A DNA stretch of 64,000 nucleotides from contig CAYMFM010000009.1 in the NCBI GenBank assembly GCA_964389685.1, positions 15,001-79,000 on the forward strand. Direction: 5' to 3'. A program made the position numbers and the translations under genes. Under the pieces are notes generated by a model. It had not been told where the DNA came from, made no database searches, and saw only the letters and a program-made list of their open reading frames with translations. Positions 36,193 to 44,640 of the stretch are shown here, piece after piece. This DNA comes from G020353115 sp964389685. Lineage in GTDB: Bacteria > Bacteroidota > Bacteroidia > Bacteroidales > VadinHA17. Within the stretch, counting starts at the first letter, position 1, and each line of letters starts with the position of its first letter.

Positions 36193-36287
36193 ATAAAACT
36201 ACGACCAGACATCAAATCCTATGGCAACATACTGACCTTGTAATACTTCACAATTTCGGTAACAAAATCAAATAATCATCTAATAAA

Positions 36288-36412
36288 ATTACCCCGGCAG
36301 GGGTAGAATAATGAATAGCCACCGGTCGTAACCGGTGGTTAAGATGTACGAGGAGATAACAACCCTACCGGGCTATTCATTATCCAATCCCTTCGGGATT
36401 CTATTTACAAAC
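36288..36412 (+). repeat. Repeat family A copy A3 (internally deleted)
   Basis: Within a 363-base gap. Hairpins ccccggcaggggta, ccaccggt-cgta-accggtgg, a degenerate caaccctaccgggc and the end hairpin aatcccttcgggatt are present. The two middle hairpins of copy A2 are missing. Nothing else is recognisable in 36193-36287 or 36413-36555. Confidence 0.7.
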
Positions 36413-36555
36413 TAATCTAGAATTCATTAAAAAATCTTTATCTTATTAATTATCATTCATCTGAATACATGAAATAAAAATCCGTTACCTGAATACTGAA
36501 GAAATACACGGTAGGCAGGGGAGCGGCCCACTCGAGTCACAATCTGAGTAACCCG

Positions 36556-37275
36556 TCAGAATATACCATACAGGGCATGCTCTGAGGTGTTGCAATAGAG
36601 ACTGGAATAAAAACTGAAGCCGGGCCGGCTGGTGTTGATCTTCCGTTCGAGGTGCAGCACGGGTTGGCCAAGCTTGATCTGCAGGAACTGGCTGATCTCT
36701 TTGCTGGCAGGTACCGCTTTTAACTTCTGCTCACCTCCGGTTACATCAATTTGATAATACTTCCTCAGTGTGTCGAACAAAGACCTGTTTTCAAACGTCC
36801 GGGACCTGAACCTTGGCATGTTGATGTTGGGAATGTAGGTAACATCATAGAACAGCGGTTGCCCGTCAATCAACCGTAACCGTGCCAGGTAGATGCAACC
36901 CGACTCTAATTCTGTTTCTGTTAGGGGAAACATGAAGGATTCTTTCCACCGCTGAATCACCGGCTTAACCAGTATCCTGGTTTCCAGATTTCGGTCGGCA
37001 AGCGCCCTGGTAGTCCCCGAAACCGAAAGGATCCCGATACCCTTGGGCAATGGATTGACAATGCTCCCCTTTCCTTTATGCTTCTTGATGAATCCATCAC
37101 GTACAAGCGCTTCCAGTGCATGCCGTACTGTTGGGCGGGTCATGCTATGCACCATACACAATTCGTTTTCGGAAGGCAGGAGATCACCCTCGCGGTAAAC
37201 CCCATCCTTGATGTGCTTTCGAAGCACCTCATACAGACGACGATATTGCGGAATCTGTTTCGGTAACGTTGACAT
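36556..37275 (-). CDS. GntR-family transcriptional regulator with UTRA domain
   Basis: 239 residues. The N-terminal winged helix (about 8-75: YRRLYEVLRKHIKDGVYREGDLLPSENELCMVHSMTRPTVRHALEALVRDGFIKKHKGKG) is of the HutC/FarR type. The rest is a UTRA ligand-binding domain with GCIYLARLRLIDGQPLFYDVTYIPN and a C-terminal HLERKINTSRPGFSFYSSLY strand set. UTRA domains usually sense sugar phosphates or small catabolites. It is divergent from the E2 gene, with a perfect inverted repeat in between, so it most likely represses itself and the 37467-45906 operon and senses a pathway intermediate. Confidence 0.92.
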   Translation of the reverse strand: MSTLPKQIPQYRRLYEVLRKHIKDGVYREGDLLPSENELCMVHSMTRPTVRHALEALVRDGFIKKHKGKGSIVNPLPKGIGILSVSGTTRALADRNLETRILVKPVIQRWKESFMFPLTETELESGCIYLARLRLIDGQPLFYDVTYIPNINMPRFRSRTFENRSLFDTLRKYYQIDVTGGEQKLKAVPASKEISQFLQIKLGQPVLHLERKINTSRPGFSFYSSLYCNTSEHALYGIF

Positions 37276-37318
37276 TTATCCTGTAATAAGTGAAATTAAG
37301 TGTAAAAATATACAAAAT

Positions 37319-37336
37319 AACTTGTAAATACAAGTT
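37319..37336. promoter_or_regulatory. Candidate GntR operator (18-bp palindrome)
   Basis: AACTTGTAAATACAAGTT has perfect 8-bp arms around AA. The core matches the GT..TA..AC style of HutC/FarR-subfamily operators. It lies 44 bases from the GntR start and 131 bases from the E2 start. Degenerate half sites (gtgtaaaaatatac, ttgtaagtatttg) flank it. Most of 37276-37466 is AT-rich promoter-like DNA, including ttgacaggtttatatatttt near 37424. Confidence 0.65.
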
Positions 37337-37466
37337 TTAAATTATATATTTGTTAATTATTTGTAAGTATTTGATAAATAAATATATAAATTATTAGATT
37401 TAATTGTTGATTTTCAACCTATCTTGACAGGTTTATATATTTTATACCACTAATTTAAAATAAAAC

Positions 37467-38795
37467 ATGGCTCAACCGGTAATCATGCCAAAGCAGGGCC
37501 AGTCTGTCGAAACCTGCATGCTCACAGAATGGTTTAAGCAGAAGGGAGAGAAGGTATCAAAGGGTGATCTGTTGTTCTCGTATGAAACGGATAAGGCAGC
37601 GTTTGAGGAGGAAGCGAAAACCGACGGGATACTGCTTGAACTCTTTTACGATGCCGGTGATGAAGTACCCGTATTGTCAAATGTTGCCGTTATTGGAAAG
37701 AAAGGGGAACCGGTTGATGAGTTTCGTCCTGCAGTGAAAGAAACGGCTGATTTAAAGAAAACGGTTGAAGAAGAACAAAAACAGGATAGTGAAACAGATG
37801 CCCGGGAACGGATAAAAGATAAGGATGAGGGGACAGCTTGGGCGATAGGGATCTCTCCACGGGCAGGACGGATGGCTGCACAATTACGAATCGATATCTC
37901 GCACCTGACGGGATCAGGGCCTGGAGGAAGAATTGTTGAGAAAGATATTCTCTGTGCCCCGAAGCAACAACCAAAAATAACCCCGCTTGCCAGGGAGATG
38001 ATGAAAAAGGGAGACCTGGTGTATGACCGTGAAAAACCCCGGGAACGGGTAACCAGCAAGGACCTGGTTGAACGTGGGCGAAAATATCCGGAGGAAACAG
38101 AGATCCACCCCCTGTCTAATATCCGGAGACGGATTGCAGAAACCATGCACCGGTCCCTGCAAAGTTCTGCCCAGCTTACCCACCATACCAGCGCTGACGC
38201 GAGAAAAATTCTTGAACTCAGGAAAAAGGTGAAAGCGAAAACGGCAAAAGTGGAATATCCCGATATCACCCTGAATGACATGATCTGCTTTGCCGTGGTC
38301 AGAACATTGCAGAAACACCCGGAAGTGAACGCTCATCTCCTGGGTGATCAGATTAAAATGTTCAGGAACGTAAACCTGGGTTTTGCCGTAGATACGGAAC
38401 GGGGATTGATGGTTCCTGCAGTGATTGGAGCAGAAAAATTAACACTCGCGGAACTATCCGTTCAATTGAAAAAACTAGCAGGCAAATGCAGGAAAGGGAA
38501 TATCGATCCGGATCTGCTGAACCCTGAATTAGCAGGATTCACGGTTTCAAACCTGGGTGCCTATGGTGTGGAAATGTTTACACCGGTCATTAACCTTCCC
38601 CAGGTTGCCATACTGGGCGTGAACACCATTGTGAAACGTCCGGCAGAACTGGAAGGAGATAAAATCGGTATCATTCCCTATATCGGACTCTCCCTTACCT
38701 ATGACCACCGTGCGCTGGACGGCGGCCCGGCATCTCTTTTTCTGAAAGAGGTGAAAGAGGAGATTGAACGGTTTGAAGACGAAGATATAAGTTAA
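37467..38795 (+). CDS. 2-oxo acid/acetoin dehydrogenase complex E2 (dihydrolipoamide acyltransferase)
   Basis: 442 residues, cytoplasmic. An N-terminal lipoyl domain (1-80) carries the lipoylation site in ETDKAAF (Lys43). A subunit-binding domain follows at about 128-163 (ISPRAGRMAAQLRIDISHLTGSGPGGRIVEKDI), and a second, degenerate copy of that motif appears at about 170-205. The catalytic acyltransferase domain ends with DHRALDGGPA, supplying His414 and Asp418. It is the first gene of the GntR-controlled operon and is followed by the fused E1. No E3 gene is nearby, so the complex must borrow a housekeeping one. The acyl substrate is unknown. Confidence 0.9.
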   Translation: MAQPVIMPKQGQSVETCMLTEWFKQKGEKVSKGDLLFSYETDKAAFEEEAKTDGILLELFYDAGDEVPVLSNVAVIGKKGEPVDEFRPAVKETADLKKTVEEEQKQDSETDARERIKDKDEGTAWAIGISPRAGRMAAQLRIDISHLTGSGPGGRIVEKDILCAPKQQPKITPLAREMMKKGDLVYDREKPRERVTSKDLVERGRKYPEETEIHPLSNIRRRIAETMHRSLQSSAQLTHHTSADARKILELRKKVKAKTAKVEYPDITLNDMICFAVVRTLQKHPEVNAHLLGDQIKMFRNVNLGFAVDTERGLMVPAVIGAEKLTLAELSVQLKKLAGKCRKGNIDPDLLNPELAGFTVSNLGAYGVEMFTPVINLPQVAILGVNTIVKRPAELEGDKIGIIPYIGLSLTYDHRALDGGPASLFLKEVKEEIERFEDEDIS

Positions 38796-38852
38796 AAGTT
38801 ATAAGTTGATATGTTATGAGTTGATAAGTTGGTAGGAAACCGAAACCGAAAA

Positions 38853-38875
38853 CCCTGCCTGCCGGCAGGCAGGCG
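38853..38875. repeat. Family C palindrome between E2 and E1 genes
   Basis: ctgcctgccggcaggcaggc between aaaacc and gagaacc. The same flanks occur around the copy at 55542. The rest of the 109-base spacer is low-complexity agaaacc/aagtta words. Confidence 0.7.
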
Positions 38876-38904
38876 AGAACCAGAAACCAGAAACCACACC
38901 ACAC

Positions 38905-41373
38905 GTGTCCAAAAAACAGTATATCGATCCGGAAAAAGAGAGGAAACCAGGGTATATTACCTTTGGTAAGATCCCGCTGAATCAATACAACAGAACGATT
39001 CAACAGGAAAGGGAGAATTATTCTGATGAAGACCTGGTCAGGATCTACCGGGATATGGTGATCATCCGTGAGTTTGAAACCATGCTCAACAGGGTGAAAA
39101 CTACCGGAGAATACAACGGCATCCGGTACAGCCATCCCGGTCCGGCTCACCTCTCCATTGGTCAGGAAGCTTCTGCCGTTGGGATGGCTTACCACCTGAC
39201 CGTCGATGATTTTATCTTTGGCTCCCACCGCAGCCATGGAGAGATCCTGGCAAAAGGATTATCTGCCATTCACCGGTCGGAAGAGAATAGCCTGATGCAG
39301 ATCATGTCAGGCTATTTTGACGGGACCATTTTGCGTATTGTGGAAAAAGGTGGTAAAGGAGAGGTGAAGGATCTGGCTGTCCGGTTTTTACTGTATGGTA
39401 CTCTTGCTGAAATTTTTGCAAGGGAAACCGGATTCAATAAGGGCTTGGGCGGATCCATGCATGCCTTTTTCCCACCCTTTGGTATCTATCCCAACAACGC
39501 CATTGTTGGCGGATCCGGTGATATCTCTGTGGGCGCTGCCCTGTACAAAAGGGTGAATAGAAAACCGGGAATCGTAGTAGCAAACATTGGTGATGCCTCG
39601 ATGGGATGTGGTGCGGTCTGGGAAGGTATAAGTTTTGCTTCCATGGATCAGTTCAAGACCCTCTGGGATGAAGAATACAGGGGAGGTTTGCCAATACTGT
39701 TCAATTTCATGAACAATCAGTATGGAATGGGCGGTCAAACACGGGGTGAAACCATGGGTTATGATATACTGGCACGGGTAGGTGCCGGAGTAAACCCTGA
39801 AATGATGCATGCAGAACGGGTGGATGGCTATAATCCGCTTGCTGTGATGGATGCTTTCAAATGGAAAAAAGCAATCCTCGAAGAAAGAAAAGGCCCGGTA
39901 CTGCTCGATACACTGACCTACAGGATTAGCGGACATTCACCATCCGATGCCTCATCCTACCGTTCTAAAGAAGAGATTGAAGCATGGAAAAATGTTGACT
40001 CCATTATTGAATTTGGAATCCAGCTGGTGACTGCTGGAGTAGCCTCTGCCAGTGCGCTGGAATCCATCCGGGGAAAAATGAAGGATCTGATCACTGAGAT
40101 CATGGTCCTTGTGGTGGATGATACGCAATCCCCCCGCATGAACCTCACGAGGGATCCCGATACAATAGGCCGGAAGATGTTCTCCAACGGATCAGTCGAT
40201 ACCTTTGACCACAGGGATCCGGAAGTTTGTCTGCCGATCGGTGAGAACCCGAGAGTTCTTCAAATAAAAAAGAAAGAACGGTTTGGCCTCGATACCGATG
40301 GAAAGCCCTTCTCTAAAGTCAAATCCTTTCAATTGAGGGATGGCATTTTTGAAGCCATCATTGACCGGTTCTATAAAGATCCGACGTTAATCGCCTTTGG
40401 CGAGGAGAACCGCGATTGGGGAGGGGCATTCGCTGTGTACCGGGGGTTAACGGAAGCCCTGCCATACCACCGGCTGTTTAACACTCCGATCTCTGAAGGG
40501 GCGATCGCCGGTGCTGCTGTGGGATATGCCATGTGTGGTGGAAGAGTAATCCCCGAGATCATGTATTGTGATTTCCTGGGCCGGTCAGGTGATGAAGTGT
40601 TCAACCAGCTTCCAAAATGGCAATCCATGAGTGGGAATATCCTGAAAATGCCCGTTGTGCTGAGGGTTTCAGTTGGTTCAAAATATGGTGCACAACACTC
40701 CCAGGACTGGTCATCCATCGTAGCACATATTCCCGGGTTAAAGGTTGTTTTTCCCGCCACACCCTATGATGCCAAGGGATTGATGAATGCTGCCCTGCAG
40801 GGAACTGATCCCGTTGTTTTCTTTGAAAGTCAAAGAATCTATGATGTAGGTGAACTGTTTCATGAAGGCGGTGTTCCTGAGGAATACTATGAGATCCCCA
40901 TCGGAGAACCCGACATAAAGAAGCAGGGGAAAGATATAACCATTCTCTCGGTAGGAGCAACCCTTTATACTGTTATGGAAGCTTCCGAAGAACTGTCTGC
41001 AAGGTGGGGGATCTCAACAGAGGTGATCGATGGCCGCAGCCTGGTACCGTTCAATTATGAACCGGTGCTGGAGTCTGTGAAAAAAACCGGAAAGATCATT
41101 CTTGCCAGTGATGCATCATCCAGGGGATCGTTCATGAAAGAGATGGCACAAACGGTAACAGAACTGGCGTTCGATTACCTGGACGCACCCCCTGTGGTTG
41201 TAGGATCAAGAAACTGGATCGTTCCGGCTCATGAACTGGAAGAGTTCTTCTTTCCACAAAAAGAGTGGATCCTGGATGCCTGCCACCAGAAGATCATGCC
41301 ACTGAAAGGATACAACCCATCGAATGACTTCAGTGATGATGAACAGATCAGAACAAACCGGCTGGGGATTTGA
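38905..41373 (+). CDS. Thiamine-dependent dehydrogenase E1, fused alpha and beta subunits
   Basis: An 822-residue protein starting at GTG 38905, in agreement with the KKQYIDPEKERKPGYITF opening. The alpha part (about 1-430) has FGSHRSHGEILAKG, a ThDP/Mg segment GDISVGAALYKR..ANIGDASMGCGAVWEG, and ILFNFMNNQYGMGGQ. The beta part (about 470-800) has LIAFGEENRDWGGAFAVYRGL, ISEGAIAGAAVGYAMCGGRVIPEIMYCDF and ASDASSRGSFMKEMAQTV. It decarboxylates a 2-oxo acid or cleaves acetoin and passes the acyl group to the E2 lipoyl arm. Fusion of both chains is less common than separate subunits. The first 125 residues include an N-terminal extension of unknown role. Confidence 0.9.
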   Translation: MSKKQYIDPEKERKPGYITFGKIPLNQYNRTIQQERENYSDEDLVRIYRDMVIIREFETMLNRVKTTGEYNGIRYSHPGPAHLSIGQEASAVGMAYHLTVDDFIFGSHRSHGEILAKGLSAIHRSEENSLMQIMSGYFDGTILRIVEKGGKGEVKDLAVRFLLYGTLAEIFARETGFNKGLGGSMHAFFPPFGIYPNNAIVGGSGDISVGAALYKRVNRKPGIVVANIGDASMGCGAVWEGISFASMDQFKTLWDEEYRGGLPILFNFMNNQYGMGGQTRGETMGYDILARVGAGVNPEMMHAERVDGYNPLAVMDAFKWKKAILEERKGPVLLDTLTYRISGHSPSDASSYRSKEEIEAWKNVDSIIEFGIQLVTAGVASASALESIRGKMKDLITEIMVLVVDDTQSPRMNLTRDPDTIGRKMFSNGSVDTFDHRDPEVCLPIGENPRVLQIKKKERFGLDTDGKPFSKVKSFQLRDGIFEAIIDRFYKDPTLIAFGEENRDWGGAFAVYRGLTEALPYHRLFNTPISEGAIAGAAVGYAMCGGRVIPEIMYCDFLGRSGDEVFNQLPKWQSMSGNILKMPVVLRVSVGSKYGAQHSQDWSSIVAHIPGLKVVFPATPYDAKGLMNAALQGTDPVVFFESQRIYDVGELFHEGGVPEEYYEIPIGEPDIKKQGKDITILSVGATLYTVMEASEELSARWGISTEVIDGRSLVPFNYEPVLESVKKTGKIILASDASSRGSFMKEMAQTVTELAFDYLDAPPVVVGSRNWIVPAHELEEFFFPQKEWILDACHQKIMPLKGYNPSNDFSDDEQIRTNRLGI

Positions 41374-41384
41374 GTTATTATAAA

Positions 41385-42629
41385 ATGACAAAAACCCAAC
41401 ATAACATTTTAAAAGACTTCCCGGAACCGGATGAACTCCTGATGGATGGTTTCAAGAAACCCGACCTGCCAATATACAAGGTAAACGGGCATGTCCATAC
41501 ACCCTTTTCATTCAGTGCTTTCACCGGTTTCGATCAGATCTTTCGCATGGCACGCCAGGAAGAAATCAGGGTGCTGGGTATTAACGATTTCTATACCATG
41601 GCTGGCTACCAGCCGTTTTATCAATATTGTCTGAAAGACAAAATTTTTCCATTGTTTAACATTGAGTTCATTGGGCTATCTGCTGAAGACCAAAGAAAAG
41701 AGATCCGGATAAACGATCCGAACAATCCTGGCAGGATCTATCTCAGTGGTAAAGGACTGAACTTCCCTGTCACCCTGAGTGAGCAAAACGTAGCCAGGAT
41801 TGATCGGGTAGTCAAGGAAAATCATAAGCAGATTGCACGGATGATCGACAAGACCAACAGGTTGCTGGAGGGATTGAACCCCACGTTTCAGATATCCATG
41901 AACGAAATCAGGGATCGCTTTGCAAAGGAACTCGTGCGGGAACGGCATGTGGCAAAAGCGATCCGTGTTACATTGCATGAAAAAATTCAGGGGAAAGCTG
42001 AACGGTATGATTTTCTGAGAAAACTATATCGCGGAAAGGAGCCGGAAGCAGATCCGGGAAGTATTGCTGCACTGGAAAATGAAATCCGTTCAAACCTCCT
42101 GAAAGCAGGTGGATCCGCTTTTGTCCCGGAGAATAAAAAGGCGTTTCTTCCAGTAGAACAGGTAATACAGATAATCCAGGATGGTGGTGGAATACCCTGT
42201 TATCCGGTATTGCTCGATGATATAAATGGAAAATTTACCGACCTGGAAAGGGATTGGTATAACCTGATTGAGCGATTGACCAGCTACCACATTTCCTGCA
42301 TTGAACTGATCCCCGGCAGGAACAACTTCCATGTGTTGAAGGATTTTATCAGCTTCTTTTCCCAGCATAACTTCGTGATCCTTTTTGGAACAGAACACAA
42401 CACTCCCGATCTCTGGCCGCTTACCGTTTCATGCAGGAATGGGATCCCACTGGATGAGGAGATGAAAAGAATTTCCTATGAGGGCGCCTGTATTATAGCA
42501 GCCCATCAGTACCTGAAAGCAAAAGGAAAGCCCGGTTTGATTAAAGCAGATGCTGCCGCCGGCATAACCAAAAAGGAGAAATTTGTTACTCTGGGAAATG
42601 CCGTAATAGAAAAATTCATTACTCCATAA
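41385..42629 (+). CDS. PHP-domain-like protein of unknown function
   Basis: About 414 residues from the ATG at 41385. A TTG at 41370 overlapping the E1 stop is a possible earlier start adding 5 codons. The N-terminal part has a PHP-type metal motif NGHVHTPFSFSAF and LGINDFYTMAGYQPFYQYC, and a late FGTEHNTPDLWPLTV segment could complete the metal site. PHP domains are trinuclear metal hydrolases, often phosphoesterases. The middle (about 120-260) is helical and charged. Its position between E1 and the aldolase fusion, with no spacing, means it belongs to the same pathway, perhaps hydrolysing a phosphorylated or lactone intermediate. That role is inference. Confidence 0.65.
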   Translation: MTKTQHNILKDFPEPDELLMDGFKKPDLPIYKVNGHVHTPFSFSAFTGFDQIFRMARQEEIRVLGINDFYTMAGYQPFYQYCLKDKIFPLFNIEFIGLSAEDQRKEIRINDPNNPGRIYLSGKGLNFPVTLSEQNVARIDRVVKENHKQIARMIDKTNRLLEGLNPTFQISMNEIRDRFAKELVRERHVAKAIRVTLHEKIQGKAERYDFLRKLYRGKEPEADPGSIAALENEIRSNLLKAGGSAFVPENKKAFLPVEQVIQIIQDGGGIPCYPVLLDDINGKFTDLERDWYNLIERLTSYHISCIELIPGRNNFHVLKDFISFFSQHNFVILFGTEHNTPDLWPLTVSCRNGIPLDEEMKRISYEGACIIAAHQYLKAKGKPGLIKADAAAGITKKEKFVTLGNAVIEKFITP

Positions 42630-42634
42630 CGATC

Positions 42635-44608
42635 ATGAACAAATACCTGAAACAACTTGTTGAAATCAGCAGGTTCTATGGCTCAAAAAAAGACTATGTC
42701 ATCGCCGGTGGAGGCAATACATCCTGTAAGGATGAAAAGAAGATCTGGGTGAAAGCAAGCGGAACCAGCCTGGCAAATATCCCGATCGATGATTTTGTCG
42801 TACTGCATCGTAAAAAGTTGAAGTCACTATCCGAACAAACGTTTTCAGATGATCCCCAACAGCGCGAAGTGCAGGTTAAGGAAGCATTGTCCGAATGCCT
42901 TGTTGATCCAAACTCCGGTAAAAGACCCTCTGTGGAAACATCCCTGCACGAATTGATCCGGTACAGGTTCGTTGTGCATATGCATCCGACATTGGTCAAT
43001 GGGTTGATGTGCAGCCGAAATGCCAGAACAATTACGCATAAATTGTTCGGTGAAAAAGCACTCTTCGTTCCCTATACTGATCCCGGTTACACCCTCTTTC
43101 ACTGTTTGAAAAAGAAAGTCTTATCCTTCAGGAAAACATTCGGTGAGGATCCTAAAATTATTTTTCTTGAGAACCATGGAGTCTTTGTCAGCTCCGATTC
43201 AGTTGGGGAAATAAAGAAAATATACCGGGAGATCATGTCTGCCCTTCAAACTGCCATAGATAAACCGCTTGAAATAAAATCCCAACCAATACCCGGATTG
43301 GTAATTGAAACAGTACCGGCAGTCCGGATGATGCTGGCCGGTGATGCCTTTCCGGTTGTAAGGTTATGTACAAATTCCTTGCTCCTTCCATATACCCGGA
43401 ATAAAACTTCATTTGATAAAATCAGCAAACCATTTATCCCGGACGCGGTGGTTTATTGCCGAAAGGAGTGGATTTATATCGAAAATACCAGCAATCCGGA
43501 TAAGCTGCTGGAGGAGTTGGGTCATAAGCTGAAGGAATACGAGGATCGCAACGGGTATAAACCGAAAATTGTGGTTCTCAAAAACGTCGGAGTATTGGGT
43601 ATTGATAGTGATTCACGCTCAGTTGATACCGTCTTAAAAGTCTTTGAAGACCTTGTTAAGATCCGATATTACTCAGAATTCTTTGGAAGAGGAAAGGTGT
43701 TGACGAACAGTCAGATCGATTTTATTGATCAATGGGAGGTTGAGAACTATCGGCGAAAGATATCAAAGGGGTCTATGTCAGGTCATTCTGCACGAAATAT
43801 GATCGCCCTCGTTACCGGAGGAGCACAGGGTTTTGGTAAGGGAATAACAGAAGCACTGTTTCACTCCGGAGCGGATGTTGTCATTGCCGATATTAATGGG
43901 AAACAGGGAAAGAAATTGGAGAATCATCTGAATGTTCAGGCTCTGAGAAACAGGGCACTCTTCCTGAAAGCGGATGTTACCAGACCTAAGGAGGTTAGGA
44001 ACCTGATGGTTCAAACGGTTGCTAACTTCGGCGGACTGGACTTGTTGATCAGTAATGCAGGTGTACTGAAAGCCGGGAGCCTGGATGAAATGGATCCGGA
44101 ATCTTTTGATCTTGTGACAAAGGTGAATTATACCGGTTATTTTAACTGTGCAAAAGCTGCATCTGAAATTTTCATTATTCAACAAAAACAGAGACCCGAT
44201 AAATATTCAGACATCATCCAGATCAACTCAAAATCGGGACTGAAAGGGAGCAATAAGAACTTTGCCTATGCCGGGAGTAAATTTGGAGGGATCGGTTTAA
44301 CACAGTCTTTCGCACTTGAACTGATTCCCTTTAAAATCAAGGTGAACTCGATCTGTCCCGGTAACTTTTTTGATGGTCCTCTCTGGTCAGATCCGGAAAA
44401 TGGATTGTTTGTCCAGTATTTAAGGGCAGGAAAAGTTCCGGGAGCAAAATCAATTGCCGATGTGAAAAAACAGTATGAAAGCCTGGTACCTATGGGTAGG
44501 GGATGTGAGGTCGATGATGTAATGAAAGCCATATGGTATGCGATGGATCAGAAATATGAAACAGGACAGGCCATTCCCGTAACCGGTGGTCAGGTCATGT
44601 TGAGTTAG
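42635..44608 (+). CDS. Bifunctional class II aldolase / short-chain dehydrogenase
   Basis: A 657-residue cytoplasmic fusion. Residues about 1-370 form a class II (zinc) aldolase/epimerase domain: AGGGNTSCKD, SVETSLHELI, the metal ligands His115-Met-His117-Pro and ENHGVFVSS. Residues 390-657 form an SDR: nucleotide loop GGAQGFGKG from about residue 395, NAGVLKAGS, catalytic Tyr545 and Lys549 (YAGSK), and a TGGQVMLS end. The architecture matches RhaEW/YuxG-type fusions, which cleave rhamnulose 1-phosphate and oxidise the lactaldehyde. It could serve L-fuculose or L-rhamnulose phosphate here, although its operon partners suggest another ketose phosphate. It starts 5 bases after the PHP gene. Confidence 0.87.
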   Translation: MNKYLKQLVEISRFYGSKKDYVIAGGGNTSCKDEKKIWVKASGTSLANIPIDDFVVLHRKKLKSLSEQTFSDDPQQREVQVKEALSECLVDPNSGKRPSVETSLHELIRYRFVVHMHPTLVNGLMCSRNARTITHKLFGEKALFVPYTDPGYTLFHCLKKKVLSFRKTFGEDPKIIFLENHGVFVSSDSVGEIKKIYREIMSALQTAIDKPLEIKSQPIPGLVIETVPAVRMMLAGDAFPVVRLCTNSLLLPYTRNKTSFDKISKPFIPDAVVYCRKEWIYIENTSNPDKLLEELGHKLKEYEDRNGYKPKIVVLKNVGVLGIDSDSRSVDTVLKVFEDLVKIRYYSEFFGRGKVLTNSQIDFIDQWEVENYRRKISKGSMSGHSARNMIALVTGGAQGFGKGITEALFHSGADVVIADINGKQGKKLENHLNVQALRNRALFLKADVTRPKEVRNLMVQTVANFGGLDLLISNAGVLKAGSLDEMDPESFDLVTKVNYTGYFNCAKAASEIFIIQQKQRPDKYSDIIQINSKSGLKGSNKNFAYAGSKFGGIGLTQSFALELIPFKIKVNSICPGNFFDGPLWSDPENGLFVQYLRAGKVPGAKSIADVKKQYESLVPMGRGCEVDDVMKAIWYAMDQKYETGQAIPVTGGQVMLS

Positions 44609-44640
44609 ATGAAAAGAGGTTTTTTGTATACACAAACACG

